64,000 nucleotides of DNA from Streptomyces endophytica (GCF_026153355.1 NZ_CP110636.1:6820001-6884000); one strand, 5' to 3'; positions 42,966-52,850 are shown, numbered from the stretch's first letter. A program made the numbers and translations. Notes: generated by a model not told the origin, from the sequence alone.

Positions 42966-43001
42966 ATACTCAAGAAAGTGAGTAGTCAGATTATTGAGTA
43001 T
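42966..43001. promoter_or_regulatory. Putative PadR operator
   Basis: ATACTCAA (42966-42973) and TTGAGTAT (42994-43001) form a perfect eight-base inverted repeat with a 20-base spacer. A second inner repeat, ACTCA/TGAGT (42968-42972, 42979-42983), shares the left arm. The region is AT-rich and lies between the divergent padR and SnoaL-like genes. Confidence 0.65.
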
Positions 43002-43060
43002 GAGGACGATCGAGGGCCATGAGGACGCCCGTCCCGTGGCCCGCGAGCGAGGAGACCCCT

Positions 43061-43486
43061 GTGACCACCGCAGACCGCTTCCGTGCCGCCGTCGAGAACC
43101 GCGATCTTCCCGCCCTGGAGGATTTGTTCAGCGACGACATCCGCTTCTACAGCCCGGTGAAGTTCTCCCCCTTCGAGGGCAAGCCGATGGTCATGGGGCT
43201 CTTCGGGGTGCTGCTGCGCACGTTCGAGGACTTCCGCTACGTCGGCGGCTTCCGCGGCGAGGCCGAGACCACCGCCGACGGCACCCAGGCCGCCGCGGAC
43301 GTGCTGCTCTTCCGCGCCACCGTCAACGGCCGGCAGATCCACGGCATCGACCTGCTGCACCTCGACGACGCCACCGGCCGGATCAAGGAGTTCACCGTGA
43401 TGGTCCGGCCCCGGTCCGCCGTGGACGCCCTCAGCGAGGCGGTGTACGCCGGCCTGGTCGCGGACGGCCTGGTTCCGGCGGCGTGA
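43061..43486 (+). CDS. SnoaL/NTF2-like protein
   Basis: 141 residues with an NTF2-like cone fold: TTADRFRAAVENRDLPALEDLFSDDIRFYSPVKFSPFEGKPMVMGLFGVLLRTFEDFRYV, later GIDLLHLDDATGRIKEFTVMVRP. Such proteins are hydrolases, cyclases or simple ligand binders. GTG at 43061 follows GAGGAG by six bases. Likely target of the divergent PadR. Substrate unknown. Confidence 0.85.
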   Translation: MTTADRFRAAVENRDLPALEDLFSDDIRFYSPVKFSPFEGKPMVMGLFGVLLRTFEDFRYVGGFRGEAETTADGTQAAADVLLFRATVNGRQIHGIDLLHLDDATGRIKEFTVMVRPRSAVDALSEAVYAGLVADGLVPAA

Positions 43487-43500
43487 CGCCGAGAGCATGC

Positions 43501-43537
43501 CGAAGCCCCGGCTCCCGCCACGGGAACCGGGGCTTCG
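43501..43537. terminator. Bidirectional terminator
   Basis: CGAAGCCCCGG and CCGGGGCTTCG form a perfect 11-bp stem, with an inner CCCG/CGGG extension. It lies between the convergent SnoaL-like and protease genes and probably stops both transcripts. Confidence 0.8.
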
Positions 43538-43558
43538 CGCCGTGCCTCGCGCAGGGCG

Positions 43559-45411
43559 TCAGCCGACCCGAGCGGGCACCAGCACCCGCTCCCGCCCCAG
43601 GGCGGTGAGCGTGGTGTCCCCGTTCATGGCGAGCTTGCCGCCCGGCCAGAGGGCGATCAGATCGTCCTGACGGGTGCCGCCGCCGTACGCCCCGGCGGTG
43701 ACGAGACGGCCGGTGCGCCAGGCGGACTTCGCGGGCCGGAGCCGGTGTTCGCCGTTCAGGCCCTTGGCCGCGACGTCCTCGTACCCGGTGACCTCGCCGT
43801 CCGACCACCGGACGACCAGGTCCTGGTCGCCGGCCGCGGTCCGGAAGTCCCCGGCGGCGAGATCGGCGGCGTGCGTCCAGGTCGGGTTCCGCTTGGCGAG
43901 CTGCTTCTCGGCGTGCAGCCCCTTGCCGTCGACGTTGGTGTAGAGCGTCACCTCGCCGTCGGACCAGCGCACCACCAGATCGTCGCGGCGCGTGTTGCCG
44001 CCGCCGAACCGGCCGGCGGCGAGCCCGTAGGCGTGCGTCCACGTCCCGTTGGGCCCCTTGAGCTGGATCTCGTTGCGGAGCTTGTTGGTCTCGTTGACGT
44101 CCTTGTAGAGGGTCAGTTTGCCGTTGGCCCAGCGGACGAGCAGATCGTCGGTGGAGTCGCCGGTGAAGTCCCCCGCGGTGATGGCCTTGGCCTGCTTCCA
44201 GAGCTCGTTCTTCTTGACGAGCGTGATGTCCTCGCCGAAGCCGTACTGCCGGTTGCCGGGGTAGAGGGAGAGCTCGCCGTCGGACCAGCGCACGATCAGG
44301 TCACCGGTGCCGTTCCGCACCGAAGTGGTGTGGAACCGTCCGCCGGTCATGGCCGTGGCGTGCTGCCAGGTGGAGCCGTCGCCCAGCGGACCGGCGCTGT
44401 CCGGCACCGCGTCGCCGACCGCCTGGCGGTAGAGCCGGAAGACATCGCCGTCGAACTGCGACGAGTAGGAGACGTCGGCGGTGGGCCCACCGGTCTTGTA
44501 GCCGCCGATGGCGCCCACCAGGTCGCCCCGGCTCCCGTCGAAGTGCTCCAGGAACGGCCCGCCGCTGACGCCCGAGCGGTACCCGTCGCACTGGATCTGC
44601 AGGAACCGGCCCTGGAACGCCGTGGTGTCGTTCACGCAACTCAACGGGGTCTTCTGGCCGCCGGGATAGCCGACGAGGGTCACGTCCTTGCGCGCCAGCT
44701 GCGCCGACGAAACGGAGGTGAGCCGGTTCCCGCCGCCGACCGCGTCCTCCAGCAACTGCCCCTGGGAGTTGGGCCCGACCCGCACGATCGCGAAGTCCAC
44801 GTCGTCGCTGGGCGACGACGTCAGATACCGCCCGTCGATCCAGACCTTCCCCACCTGCACCGGAAACAGCCCGTACGGCGTCTCCCCGGCCTCCCCCGCC
44901 TGCGAGGCCCCGGCGCGATAGCCCGGCACGAACGCGGCGTCGCGGTACGGCTTGTCGCCCGTGAGGCAGTGCGCGGCGGTCAGCACCAGGCTCTTGGTCG
45001 GCGACGCCACGGCGCTGGCGCTGCAGAACTGGTTGGGCGTCGCCGACCCGTCCGCACTGCGGATCAGGAACACCCCGACGGTGGCCACGCCCGCGTCGGC
45101 CCGATGGGTCGGCACCATCGAACGCCGCCCCGCACCCGGGGCACCCGCCGCTTCCCGGCCCTTCCCGCCGTCCTGCACCGCATCCATCGGCACGGCGGCG
45201 CGGATCCGCTCCGGCGTCCAGTACTGCTCGGTCGCGCGCGCATCGCGGATCGCCTCCGCCGTCACGGGCGGCGGGCTCGGCGCGGCGTCGGTGGCAGCCG
45301 CGGGGGAACGGGCTGGCTCTCCGTGTCCCGGGCGCCGAGCGCCGGCACGGCGATGGCGAGGGACACACAAGCTCCGAGCGCGGCGGCCCGCGCCCACGGT
45401 ATTCGTTTCAT
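43559..45411 (-). pseudogene. Frameshifted secreted trypsin-like protease with FG-GAP repeats
   Basis: The ATG at 45411 begins a signal peptide (MKRIPWARAAALGACVSLAIAVPALGA). The main body is in another frame: the protease domain has TAAHC (His), DDVDFAIVRVG (Asp) and SGVSGGPF (Ser), followed by four or five repeats of the type GDLIVRWSDGELSLY / DDLLVRWANGKLTLY, a beta-propeller. One C missing from a run (now five G on the plus strand, 45302-45306) would join the two. Without the fix the long frame lacks a signal peptide. Secreted endopeptidase; target unknown. Confidence 0.85.
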
Positions 45412-45674
45412 GGACCTGTCTAGGGACGGACGACCTCGGTCGTGGAGTCAACTGGCGGCTCCGGGCGCACGAAAGAAGCGCCGCCGGGCCGGCGCCCGCA
45501 TGATCTCATCCCCACGAGCACCCAGGCGAACGAATGACCGATCCAACCACTCGCCCCCCTTGGGCCGAGAGTGCAAAACACGCCACACCCGACGGACAGA
45601 ACCACTAAGCTACCGTTCAGTAGCACTCAACTTCAGACTCGTGCAGCCCGTCTGCCCAGGCCCTGAGGAGCCCC

Positions 45675-47927
45675 ATGCAACTCGCCGCGATCCTCGTGTC
45701 GTTGGTCCTCACAGCGGTCGGTGTTGCGCTCATCGGCCGCGCCGTCGCCCACCTCGTACGGTTCGTCAGACTCGGCGCACCCGTCCCTGCGGGCAGCCGC
45801 ACCGGCGCCCCCAAGCAGCGCAGCCTCACGCTGGCCAAGGAGTTCGTCGGCCACACCCGGATGAACCGCTGGGGCATCGTCGGCGTCGCGCACTGGTTCG
45901 TCGCCGTCGGCTTCCTCACCCTCGGCCTGACGATCGTCACCGCGTACGGCCAGCTCTTCAAGGCCGACTGGATCATCCCCGCCATCGGCGACTGGCTGCC
46001 GTACGAGCTGTACATCGAGTTCATCGCGCTCGGGACGACCGTCGGCATCCTGGTGCTGATCGCGATCCGGCTGCTGAACCTGCCCTCCCGGGCCGGCCGC
46101 AAGTCGCGCTTCGCCGGATCGACCGCCTGGCAGGCGTACTTCGTCGAGTACGTCATCCTCGTCATCGGCATCTGCATCCTCGTCCTGCGCGGACTCGATG
46201 GCGTCCTGCACCACGTCGAGGGCTACGAGGCGGGCTACTGGGTGTCGTACCCCCTGGTCGCCGCCTTCAAGGGCCTCAGCGTCCCGACCCTGCAGAACCT
46301 GGTCTACCTCTTCGCGATGATCAAGCTCGGGGTGACCATGACCTGGGCGATCACCATCGGCCTCAACACCGATATGGGTGTGGCCTGGCACCGCTTCCTG
46401 GCGTTCCCCAACATCTGGTTCAAGCGCGAGGCCGACGGCGACGTCGCCCTGGGCGCGCTGCAGCCGATGACCTCGGCGGGCAAGCCGATCGACTTCGAGG
46501 ACCCGGGCGAGGACGACCAGTTCGGCGTCTCCCAGATCGAGCACTTCTCCTGGAAGGGCCTGCTGGACTTCTCCACCTGCACCGAGTGCGGCCGCTGCCA
46601 GTCCCAGTGCCCCGCCTGGAACACCGGCAAGCCGCTCTCCCCCAAGCTGCTGATCATGGCCCTGCGCGACCACGCACACGCCAAGGCGCCCTACCTCCTC
46701 GCCGGCGGCGGCAAGACGATGGAGGGCGAGGAGAAGGCCACCGAGGAGCAGCTCGCCGACGTCCCCGCCAGCGCCCTCGCCGAGGCCGAGCGCCCCCTGA
46801 TCGGCACCCTCGAAGCTGCATCCGACGGCGGCTTCGCCGCGGGCGGCGTCATCGACCCGGACGTGCTGTGGTCCTGCACCACCTGCGGCGCCTGCGTCGA
46901 ACAGTGCCCCGTCGACATCGAGCACATCGACCACATCGTCGACATGCGCCGCTACCAGGTCATGATCGAATCCAGCTTCCCCAGTGAAGCCGGCACCATG
47001 CTCAAGAACCTGGAGAAGAAGGGCAACCCCTGGGGCCTGGCCAAGAAGCAGCGCCTGGAATGGACCAAGGACGTCGACTTCCCCGTCCCCGTCGTCGGCA
47101 AGGACGTCGACGACCTCACCGAAGTCGACTACCTCTACTGGGTCGGCTGCGCCGGCGCCCTCGAAGACCGCGCCAAGAAGACCACCAAGGCCTTCGCCGA
47201 ACTCCTCCACATCGCCGGCGTCAGCTTCGCCATCATGGGCGGCGACGAGAAGTGCACCGGCGACTCCCCCCGCCGCCTGGGCAACGAATTCCTCTTCCAG
47301 CAACTCGGCGCGGAGAACGTCGCCACCCTCAACGCCGCCTTCGGCGAGGACGACGAAGACGAATCCACCAAGAAGCCCAAGGCCGCCAAGAAGATCGTCG
47401 CGACCTGCCCGCACTGCTTCAACACCATCGCCAACGAATACCCGCAGCTCGGCGGCCACTACGAGGTCATCCACCACACCCAGCTGCTCCAGCACCTCAT
47501 CGACGAGGGCAAACTCATCCCCGTCACCCCCGTCGAAGGCCTGATCACCTACCACGACCCCTGCTACCTGGGCCGCCACAACAAGGTCTACACACCCCCG
47601 CGCGAAATCATCGCCAAGGTGCCAGGCCTGCGGAACGAGGAGATGCACCGCCACAAGGAACGCGGCTTCTGCTGCGGCGCCGGCGGCGCACGCATGTGGA
47701 TGGAAGAGCGCATCGGCAAGCGCATCAACAACGAACGCGTCGACGAAGCCCTCTCCCTCAACCCCGACATCGTCTCCACCGCCTGCCCCTTCTGCCTCGT
47801 CATGCTCACCGACTCCGTCAACGGCAAGAAGGCTGCATCCGACAGCGGCTCCGCCGCGGGCGGCAAGGCGAAGGAATCCATCCAGGTCGTCGACGTCGCC
47901 CAACTGCTCCTCGACGCCGTCAAGTAG
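45675..47927 (+). CDS. Membrane Fe-S oxidoreductase (heterodisulfide-reductase-like)
   Basis: 750 residues. The N-terminal part has about five membrane helices. Two [4Fe-4S] motifs follow: CTECGRCQSQCPAWN and CTTCGACVEQCPVDI. Then come two CCG domains, with HDPCYLGRHN and FCCGAGGARMW. It is the large actinobacterial Fe-S protein that probably passes electrons between a flavoprotein (ETF-like) and the quinone pool. The protein is conserved in streptomycetes and likely housekeeping. ATG at 45675 after GAGGAG. Complete. Confidence 0.9.
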   Translation: MQLAAILVSLVLTAVGVALIGRAVAHLVRFVRLGAPVPAGSRTGAPKQRSLTLAKEFVGHTRMNRWGIVGVAHWFVAVGFLTLGLTIVTAYGQLFKADWIIPAIGDWLPYELYIEFIALGTTVGILVLIAIRLLNLPSRAGRKSRFAGSTAWQAYFVEYVILVIGICILVLRGLDGVLHHVEGYEAGYWVSYPLVAAFKGLSVPTLQNLVYLFAMIKLGVTMTWAITIGLNTDMGVAWHRFLAFPNIWFKREADGDVALGALQPMTSAGKPIDFEDPGEDDQFGVSQIEHFSWKGLLDFSTCTECGRCQSQCPAWNTGKPLSPKLLIMALRDHAHAKAPYLLAGGGKTMEGEEKATEEQLADVPASALAEAERPLIGTLEAASDGGFAAGGVIDPDVLWSCTTCGACVEQCPVDIEHIDHIVDMRRYQVMIESSFPSEAGTMLKNLEKKGNPWGLAKKQRLEWTKDVDFPVPVVGKDVDDLTEVDYLYWVGCAGALEDRAKKTTKAFAELLHIAGVSFAIMGGDEKCTGDSPRRLGNEFLFQQLGAENVATLNAAFGEDDEDESTKKPKAAKKIVATCPHCFNTIANEYPQLGGHYEVIHHTQLLQHLIDEGKLIPVTPVEGLITYHDPCYLGRHNKVYTPPREIIAKVPGLRNEEMHRHKERGFCCGAGGARMWMEERIGKRINNERVDEALSLNPDIVSTACPFCLVMLTDSVNGKKAASDSGSAAGGKAKESIQVVDVAQLLLDAVK

Positions 47928-47948
47928 CCCCGTACGTACGCGGTCGGC

Positions 47949-47977
47949 CCTCCCCCTCCCATGAGGGGGAGGAAAAA
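47949..47977. terminator. Hairpin after the Fe-S oxidoreductase gene
   Basis: CCTCCCCCTC and GAGGGGGAGG form a ten-bp stem with a four-base loop, followed by AAAAA. It lies 21 bases after the stop codon. It lacks a U tract for the rightward transcript. Confidence 0.65.
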
Positions 47978-48015
47978 GCCCGGTGGGGGCGGACGCGACC
48001 GCCTACGCTCGCGCA

Positions 48016-48525
48016 GTGGAGCGACGACGCCCGCCCCCTCGGACCGATCCTGCGAGGTCAGCCATCATCACCATCCGCCGCGCCGAGCAAGGTGACGCAG
48101 CCGCGATAGCCGCCGTTCATCAGGCATCCCGGGCGGCCACCATGCCGTATCTGCCGCCGCAGCGCCGTTCGCACGGCGAAGTCACCTACTGGATCCGCGA
48201 GATCGTGCTGCCGGAGAGCCACACCCTCGTCGCCGTCCAGGGCGAGGAGATCCTCGGGTACGCCGCGGTGCGCGGCGAGCTGCTCGATCAGCTCTATCTG
48301 CGGCCGGACGTCCGGCGGACCGGCATCGGCAGCCGGTTGCTCGGTGCGGCGCGGGAGCACTCCCCGGACGGGCTGACCCTGCACGTCTTCCAACTCAACG
48401 TGGCGGCCCGGGCGTTCTACGCGCACCACGGGTTCCGGGTCGTGGGCACCGACGACGGCAGCGGCAACATGGAGAACCTGCCGGCCCTCACCCTCCGCTG
48501 GACACCGGAGCCCGCCGCCCGGTGA
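48016..48525 (+). CDS. GNAT-family N-acetyltransferase
   Basis: 169 residues. The acetyl-CoA loop is QLYLRPDVRRTGIGSRLLGAARE and the C-terminal motif LHVFQLNVAARAFYAHHGFRVVG, as in small GNAT enzymes acting on amines or protein N-termini. GTG at 48016 has TACGCT seven bases before it, which fits a leaderless transcript; the exact start is uncertain. Substrate unknown. Confidence 0.85.
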   Translation: MERRRPPPRTDPARSAIITIRRAEQGDAAAIAAVHQASRAATMPYLPPQRRSHGEVTYWIREIVLPESHTLVAVQGEEILGYAAVRGELLDQLYLRPDVRRTGIGSRLLGAAREHSPDGLTLHVFQLNVAARAFYAHHGFRVVGTDDGSGNMENLPALTLRWTPEPAAR

Positions 48526-48643
48526 GGGGCAGGTACCGAGCGGGACCGTCGTGGACCGGGGCACTATTGCCCCTATGGGTGGTTTAGGGCGGTTTTTCTG
48601 GCTCAGGCGGGGAGTGTGGTCTTCCATGGCGGCGTGAAGGCAC

Positions 48644-50005
48644 GTGAAAGAGGCACCGCCAGGGAGGAGCCGCACCGTGCACGAACTCGTCGCCGCCCTG
48701 CTCGATCCGGACGTCACGGCCCGGGAGCTCGCCGCGCTGCCCCTGCCACGGACGTACCGGGCGGTGACCGTGCACCGCGCGGACGCCGCACTGTTCACCG
48801 GGGTGCCGCACGAAGAGCGCGACCCGCGTGCCTCGCTGCACCTCGACGAGGTGCCGGTCCCCGAGCCGGGGCACGCCGAGGTGCTGGTCGCGGTGATGGC
48901 CTCGTCGGTCAACCACCACACCATCGCGTCCGCGCTGTTCGAGCCGGAGCCGACCTTCCGCTCCCTGGCGGAGTACGCCCGCAGGTCACCGGCCGGGCGG
49001 CGGCACGACCTGCCGTACCACGTCCTGGGGTCGGACCTCTCCGGCGTGGTCCTGCGCACCGGACCCGGCGTCAGCCACTGTCGGCCCGGTGACGAGGTCG
49101 TCGCGCACTGCCTCGTGGTGGAGCTGGACGGCCAGGACGACGCGATACGCGTGCCGGCGCAGCGCGTCTGGGGATACGAGACCAACTTCGGCGGACTGGC
49201 GGAACTCGCGCTGGTCAAGGCCACCCAGCTGATGCCCAAGCCGCCGCATCTGACGTGGGAGGAGGCCGCCTGCTGCGGGCTGGTCAACTCCACCGCGTAC
49301 CGGCAGCTCGTCTCCCACAACGGTGCGGCCATGAAGCAGGGGGACACCGTTCTGATCTGGGGCGCGGCGGGCGGGCTGGGTTCGTTCGCCACGCAGTACG
49401 CGCTGGCCGGCGGGGCCACGCCGGTGTGTGTGGTCTCATCGCCGGAGAAGGCCGCGCTGTGCCACGGGATGGGCGCGGACCTGGTCATCGACCGCTCGGC
49501 CGAGGACTACCAGTTCTGGAAGGCCCCGGAGACCCCCGACCCGGGTGAGTGGCGGCGCTTCGCCCGGCATGTGCGGGACCTCACCGGTGGGGAGGATCCG
49601 GACATCGTCTTCGAGCATCCGGGGCGGGACACCTTCGCCGCCTCGGTGTACGCGGCCCGGCGCGGCGGCACCGTGGTCACCTGTGCCTCCACCACGGGCC
49701 CCGGGCAGCTCTACGACAACCGCTCACTGTGGACCGGGCTCAAGCGGATCCTCGGTACGCACTTCGCCAGCTACCGGGAGGCGTGGGAGGCCAACCGCCT
49801 GGTTTTCAAGGGCCGCATCCATCCGCCGCTGTCCGTCACCCACCCCCTGGAGGCCACCACCGATGCCGTGGCCGCCGTACGGGCGGGCCACCACCGCGGG
49901 AAGGTAGGCATCCGCTGCCTCGCGCCGCGGGACGGTCTGGGCGTACGCGACCCGGAGCTCCGCGAGGACCTGCTGCCGTGGCTCACCCTCTTCCGGGACG
50001 GTTGA
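48644..50005 (+). CDS. ccrA: Crotonyl-CoA carboxylase/reductase-type dehydrogenase
   Basis: 453 residues, medium-chain dehydrogenase fold. NADP-binding loop LIWGAAGGLGSFATQYA; other family segments are YHVLGSDLSGVVLRTGPGV, VWGYETNFGGLAEL, VFEHPGRDTFAASVY and LGTHFASYREAWEANRLV. Crotonyl-CoA carboxylase/reductases make ethylmalonyl-CoA, used as polyketide extender or in acetate assimilation. The length and Gly-rich CO2-pocket segments fit Ccr rather than simple quinone reductase. No modular PKS or ethylmalonyl pathway gene is nearby. GTG at 48644. Confidence 0.88.
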   Translation: MKEAPPGRSRTVHELVAALLDPDVTARELAALPLPRTYRAVTVHRADAALFTGVPHEERDPRASLHLDEVPVPEPGHAEVLVAVMASSVNHHTIASALFEPEPTFRSLAEYARRSPAGRRHDLPYHVLGSDLSGVVLRTGPGVSHCRPGDEVVAHCLVVELDGQDDAIRVPAQRVWGYETNFGGLAELALVKATQLMPKPPHLTWEEAACCGLVNSTAYRQLVSHNGAAMKQGDTVLIWGAAGGLGSFATQYALAGGATPVCVVSSPEKAALCHGMGADLVIDRSAEDYQFWKAPETPDPGEWRRFARHVRDLTGGEDPDIVFEHPGRDTFAASVYAARRGGTVVTCASTTGPGQLYDNRSLWTGLKRILGTHFASYREAWEANRLVFKGRIHPPLSVTHPLEATTDAVAAVRAGHHRGKVGIRCLAPRDGLGVRDPELREDLLPWLTLFRDG

Positions 50006-50034
50006 GCCCCGGAAGAGGGCGCACGGCGCGAGCG

Positions 50035-50505
50035 TCAGGCGTCGATGCGCACCACGGCCTCGATCTCGACCGCGATGCCGAAGGGGAGGGCCATCATGCC
50101 GACGGCGGAGCGGGCGTGCGAGCCGCGCTCGGAGCCGAAGACGTCGGTGAGGAGGTCGGAGGCGCCCTCCGCGACCACGTGCTGTTCCTGGAAATCGGGG
50201 GCGGACTGCACCATCACGAGCAGTTTGACGAATTCCCGTATCCGGTCCAGATCACCGAGTTCGGCGTTGAGCGCGGAGAGGATGTTCAACGTGACGAGCC
50301 GGGCGGCTTCCTTGCCCTCGTCGATGGTGAAATCCGCGCCCAGGCGTCCCCGGTATTTCACCGAGCCGTCCGGATTCAGCGGGCCGTGCCCGGAGACGAA
50401 GACGAGATCACCGACCGTCTTCGTCGGCACGTAATTCGCCAGCTTCGGCAGCAGCGGCGGCAGCGTCAGTCCGAGTTCTTCCAGCCGGCGGGATACCTGA
50501 CCCAT
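50035..50505 (-). CDS. RidA-family protein
   Basis: 156 residues, YjgF/YER057c fold: TKTVGDLVFVSGHGPLNPDGS, VTLNILSALNAELGDLDRIREFVKLLVMV and GSHARSAVGMMALPFGIAVEIEAVV. RidA deaminates reactive enamines and imines formed by PLP enzymes. This longer form (with an N-terminal LEELGLTLPP) belongs to a subgroup with uncertain substrate. It lies just downstream of an MFS gene in the same direction, 42 bases apart, so both are probably one operon. Confidence 0.9.
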   Translation of the reverse strand: MGQVSRRLEELGLTLPPLLPKLANYVPTKTVGDLVFVSGHGPLNPDGSVKYRGRLGADFTIDEGKEAARLVTLNILSALNAELGDLDRIREFVKLLVMVQSAPDFQEQHVVAEGASDLLTDVFGSERGSHARSAVGMMALPFGIAVEIEAVVRIDA

Positions 50506-50547
50506 TGCTTCTTTCCCCTCAATTGTGCGTACGTGAATACGTGGTGG

Positions 50548-51810
50548 TCATTCGTCGGTCGGTGTGGCGGAGGCCACCGGCGCGGCGGGCGGGGCCGCCT
50601 GCGGTGCCTCGGGTTCGGTGGCGGAACGGGCCGTGACGGCCCGCAGGCAGTGGAATGCGGTCAGTCCGGTCAGCGCGAGGACCGCGACCAGGATCGCGAA
50701 CGACCTGATGTCCGGCGGGATCTTGCTGACGACCAGGGACGCGAAGCTGCCGCCGGCCATCTGGACCGCCCCCAGCAGCCCGGAGGCGGCGCCGGCCATG
50801 GCGGGGAAGGAGGTCACCCCGCCCGCCACGGACATCGGGAAGAGGAAGCCGTTGCCGATGGTCACGGCCGTCATCAGCACGAGCAGCGGCCAGGGGGTCT
50901 GCGGATCGGTCAGCCCCACCGCCAGCAGCACCAGGGCGCCGCTGGAGAAGATCAGGTGGCCCCGGACGAGCAGCCGGTCGATGGAGTGGCGCTGGACCAG
51001 GCGGCGCGAGACGAGGTTGCCGGTGATGTACGCGGCGGCGATGCTGATGTAGCAGTAGCCGTTGATCTCGGTGCTCATGCCCAGGCGCTGGAAGATCACC
51101 GGTGAGGCGACCAGATAGCCGGTGTAAACGGCGTACCCCACACCGAGGTTGAGGCCGTACCCCCAGAATTTGCCGCTCACCAGCAGCCGGCGGTAGTTCC
51201 CCACCGTCGTGCGCAGCCGCCGTGCGCGGCGTTCCGCGGGCAGCGACTCGGGCACCCTGAGCGCGACGGCGAGCACGGTGACCAGGGCGATCAGCGCGGT
51301 CAGGAAGAACGGCGCGCGCCAGGAGAGGTAGGTGGTCAGATAGCCGCCCATGAGCGGGGAGATGGCCGGCGAGGCGCCCACCACCGGCATGATCGTGGTG
51401 AAGACGCGGGCCGCGGTCTGCTGGCCGTAGAGGTCGCCGACGATGGCCCGGGCCAGTACGAGACCGGCGCCCGCGCCGAGCGCCTGGAGGAGGCGCGCGC
51501 CGGCGAAGACCGCGATGTTCGGGGAGAGGGCGCAGCCGAGCGAGGCCACCGCGTAGAGCGTGAAGCCGCCGATGACGAGCCGCCGCCGGCCGATCGCGTC
51601 GGACCAGGGGCCGTAGATGAGCTGGGCGACGAGCAGGCCGACCAGATACGGGCTGAAGGTCGCCTGGACCGCGGAGACGGAGGTGCCGAGGGCGTGGGCG
51701 GTCTGCGCCAGGCCGGGGAGGTTGATGTCGGAGGACATCAGGCCGCCCACGCTCAAGGAGATGAGCACCGCGAGAAGTAAGGGCGGGACTTTGGCTTCCG
51801 TGGTCTGCAT
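50548..51810 (-). CDS. Bcr/CflA-type MFS drug exporter
   Basis: 420 residues, 12 membrane helices. DHA1 signatures are GLLVAQLIYGPWSDAIGRRRLVIGG (motif A) and ARAIVGDLYG with VVGASPAISPLMGGYL (motif C-like). The C-terminal tail is Ala/Pro-rich. Likely exports small amphipathic compounds. It might export the peptide or the pigment, but nothing ties it to either. Followed by ridA. Confidence 0.9.
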   Translation of the reverse strand: MQTTEAKVPPLLLAVLISLSVGGLMSSDINLPGLAQTAHALGTSVSAVQATFSPYLVGLLVAQLIYGPWSDAIGRRRLVIGGFTLYAVASLGCALSPNIAVFAGARLLQALGAGAGLVLARAIVGDLYGQQTAARVFTTIMPVVGASPAISPLMGGYLTTYLSWRAPFFLTALIALVTVLAVALRVPESLPAERRARRLRTTVGNYRRLLVSGKFWGYGLNLGVGYAVYTGYLVASPVIFQRLGMSTEINGYCYISIAAAYITGNLVSRRLVQRHSIDRLLVRGHLIFSSGALVLLAVGLTDPQTPWPLLVLMTAVTIGNGFLFPMSVAGGVTSFPAMAGAASGLLGAVQMAGGSFASLVVSKIPPDIRSFAILVAVLALTGLTAFHCLRAVTARSATEPEAPQAAPPAAPVASATPTDE

Positions 51811-52037
51811 GCATGCCCTTCCGGACGCGGAATGCGCCCCCTGGGCCCGCCGCCTCGATTCCGGGGCGGTGGCCGGCGGTTCGACGTTCGGATCTGAATC
51901 CTAGTGATCGCGTGGAGGGGTAAACAGGCTCCTCTCGGACCGTTCCCCCTGATCCGATGGGCGCCGGAATGCGGTACCAATAGCGGCAACTGCCCTCATT
52001 TCACCCCTTGGGGCCTTACCGACAGTAGCTTCAAGCC

Positions 52038-52850
52038 ATGCGCACCTTCATCGTCGATGCGTTCACCGACCGGCCGTTCGCCGGTAATCCCGCCGCTGTG
52101 TGTCTGCTCGAGAAGCCGGCCGAGGTGGCCTGGATGCAGCAGGTCGCGGCCGAACTCAATTTGTCGGAAACCGCTTTCGTGCACCGCGTCGGGCAGAACT
52201 CCTACGGGCTGCGGTGGTTCACGCCGACGGTGGAGGTGGACCTCTGCGGTCACGCCACCCTGGCCACCGCCCATGTGCTCCACACGACGCGGGCCGCCGC
52301 CCACGACTCCCCCCTGCGCTTCGAGACGCTGAGCGGGGTGCTCACCGCCCGGCGGCACGGCCGCGGTGACATCACCCTGGACTTCCCGGCGGACCCGCCG
52401 GCCGCCGAGCCGGTGCCGTTGGGGCTGGCCAAGGCGCTGGGCACCGACCCGGTGTGGACCGGCCGGGCCCGGCACGACCTGCTGGTGGAACTGGCGGAAG
52501 CCGCCGCGGTACGGGACCTGGCCCCGGACATCGTCGCGCTGGCCGCCTTCAGCGGCCGGGCGGTCATCGTGACCGCGGCGGCCCCGGAGGACGCCGACCA
52601 CGACTTCGTCTCCCGGGTCTTCGCCCCGGCCGCCGGCATACCCGAGGACCCCGTCACCGGCGCCGCCCACTGCGTACTGGCCCCCTTCTGGTCCGAGCGG
52701 CTCGGCCGGACCGAGCTGACCGGCCTCCAACTGTCGCCCCGCGGCGGCCGGGTGGGCGTCGAGCTGCGCGGTGACCGGGTGACCCTGCTGGGGCAGGCCG
52801 TGACGGTGTTCAACGGGGAGCTGAGTACGACGAGCGCGACGGGGAGCTGA
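52038..52850 (+). CDS. PhzF-family isomerase
   Basis: 270 residues. It has the PhzF/DapF-like double-barrel pattern: FIVDAFTDRPFAGNPAAVCLL, AAELNLSETAFVH (the catalytic Glu region), LRWFTPTVEVDLCGHATLATAHVL and GIPEDPVTGAAHC. In phenazine synthesis PhzF isomerises a dihydro-hydroxyanthranilate, but most homologues act on other compounds. No phenazine genes are present. Complete; role unknown. Confidence 0.9.
   Translation: MRTFIVDAFTDRPFAGNPAAVCLLEKPAEVAWMQQVAAELNLSETAFVHRVGQNSYGLRWFTPTVEVDLCGHATLATAHVLHTTRAAAHDSPLRFETLSGVLTARRHGRGDITLDFPADPPAAEPVPLGLAKALGTDPVWTGRARHDLLVELAEAAAVRDLAPDIVALAAFSGRAVIVTAAAPEDADHDFVSRVFAPAAGIPEDPVTGAAHCVLAPFWSERLGRTELTGLQLSPRGGRVGVELRGDRVTLLGQAVTVFNGELSTTSATGS

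Noticed and set aside
42328..42973. Plus-strand coding frame opposite padR
   Set aside because: PadR has a strong ribosome site, a recognised fold and operator; the other frame has none.
52038..52850. Phenazine pathway
   Set aside because: Only a PhzF-like protein is present; no PhzA-E or PhzG genes occur in the window.
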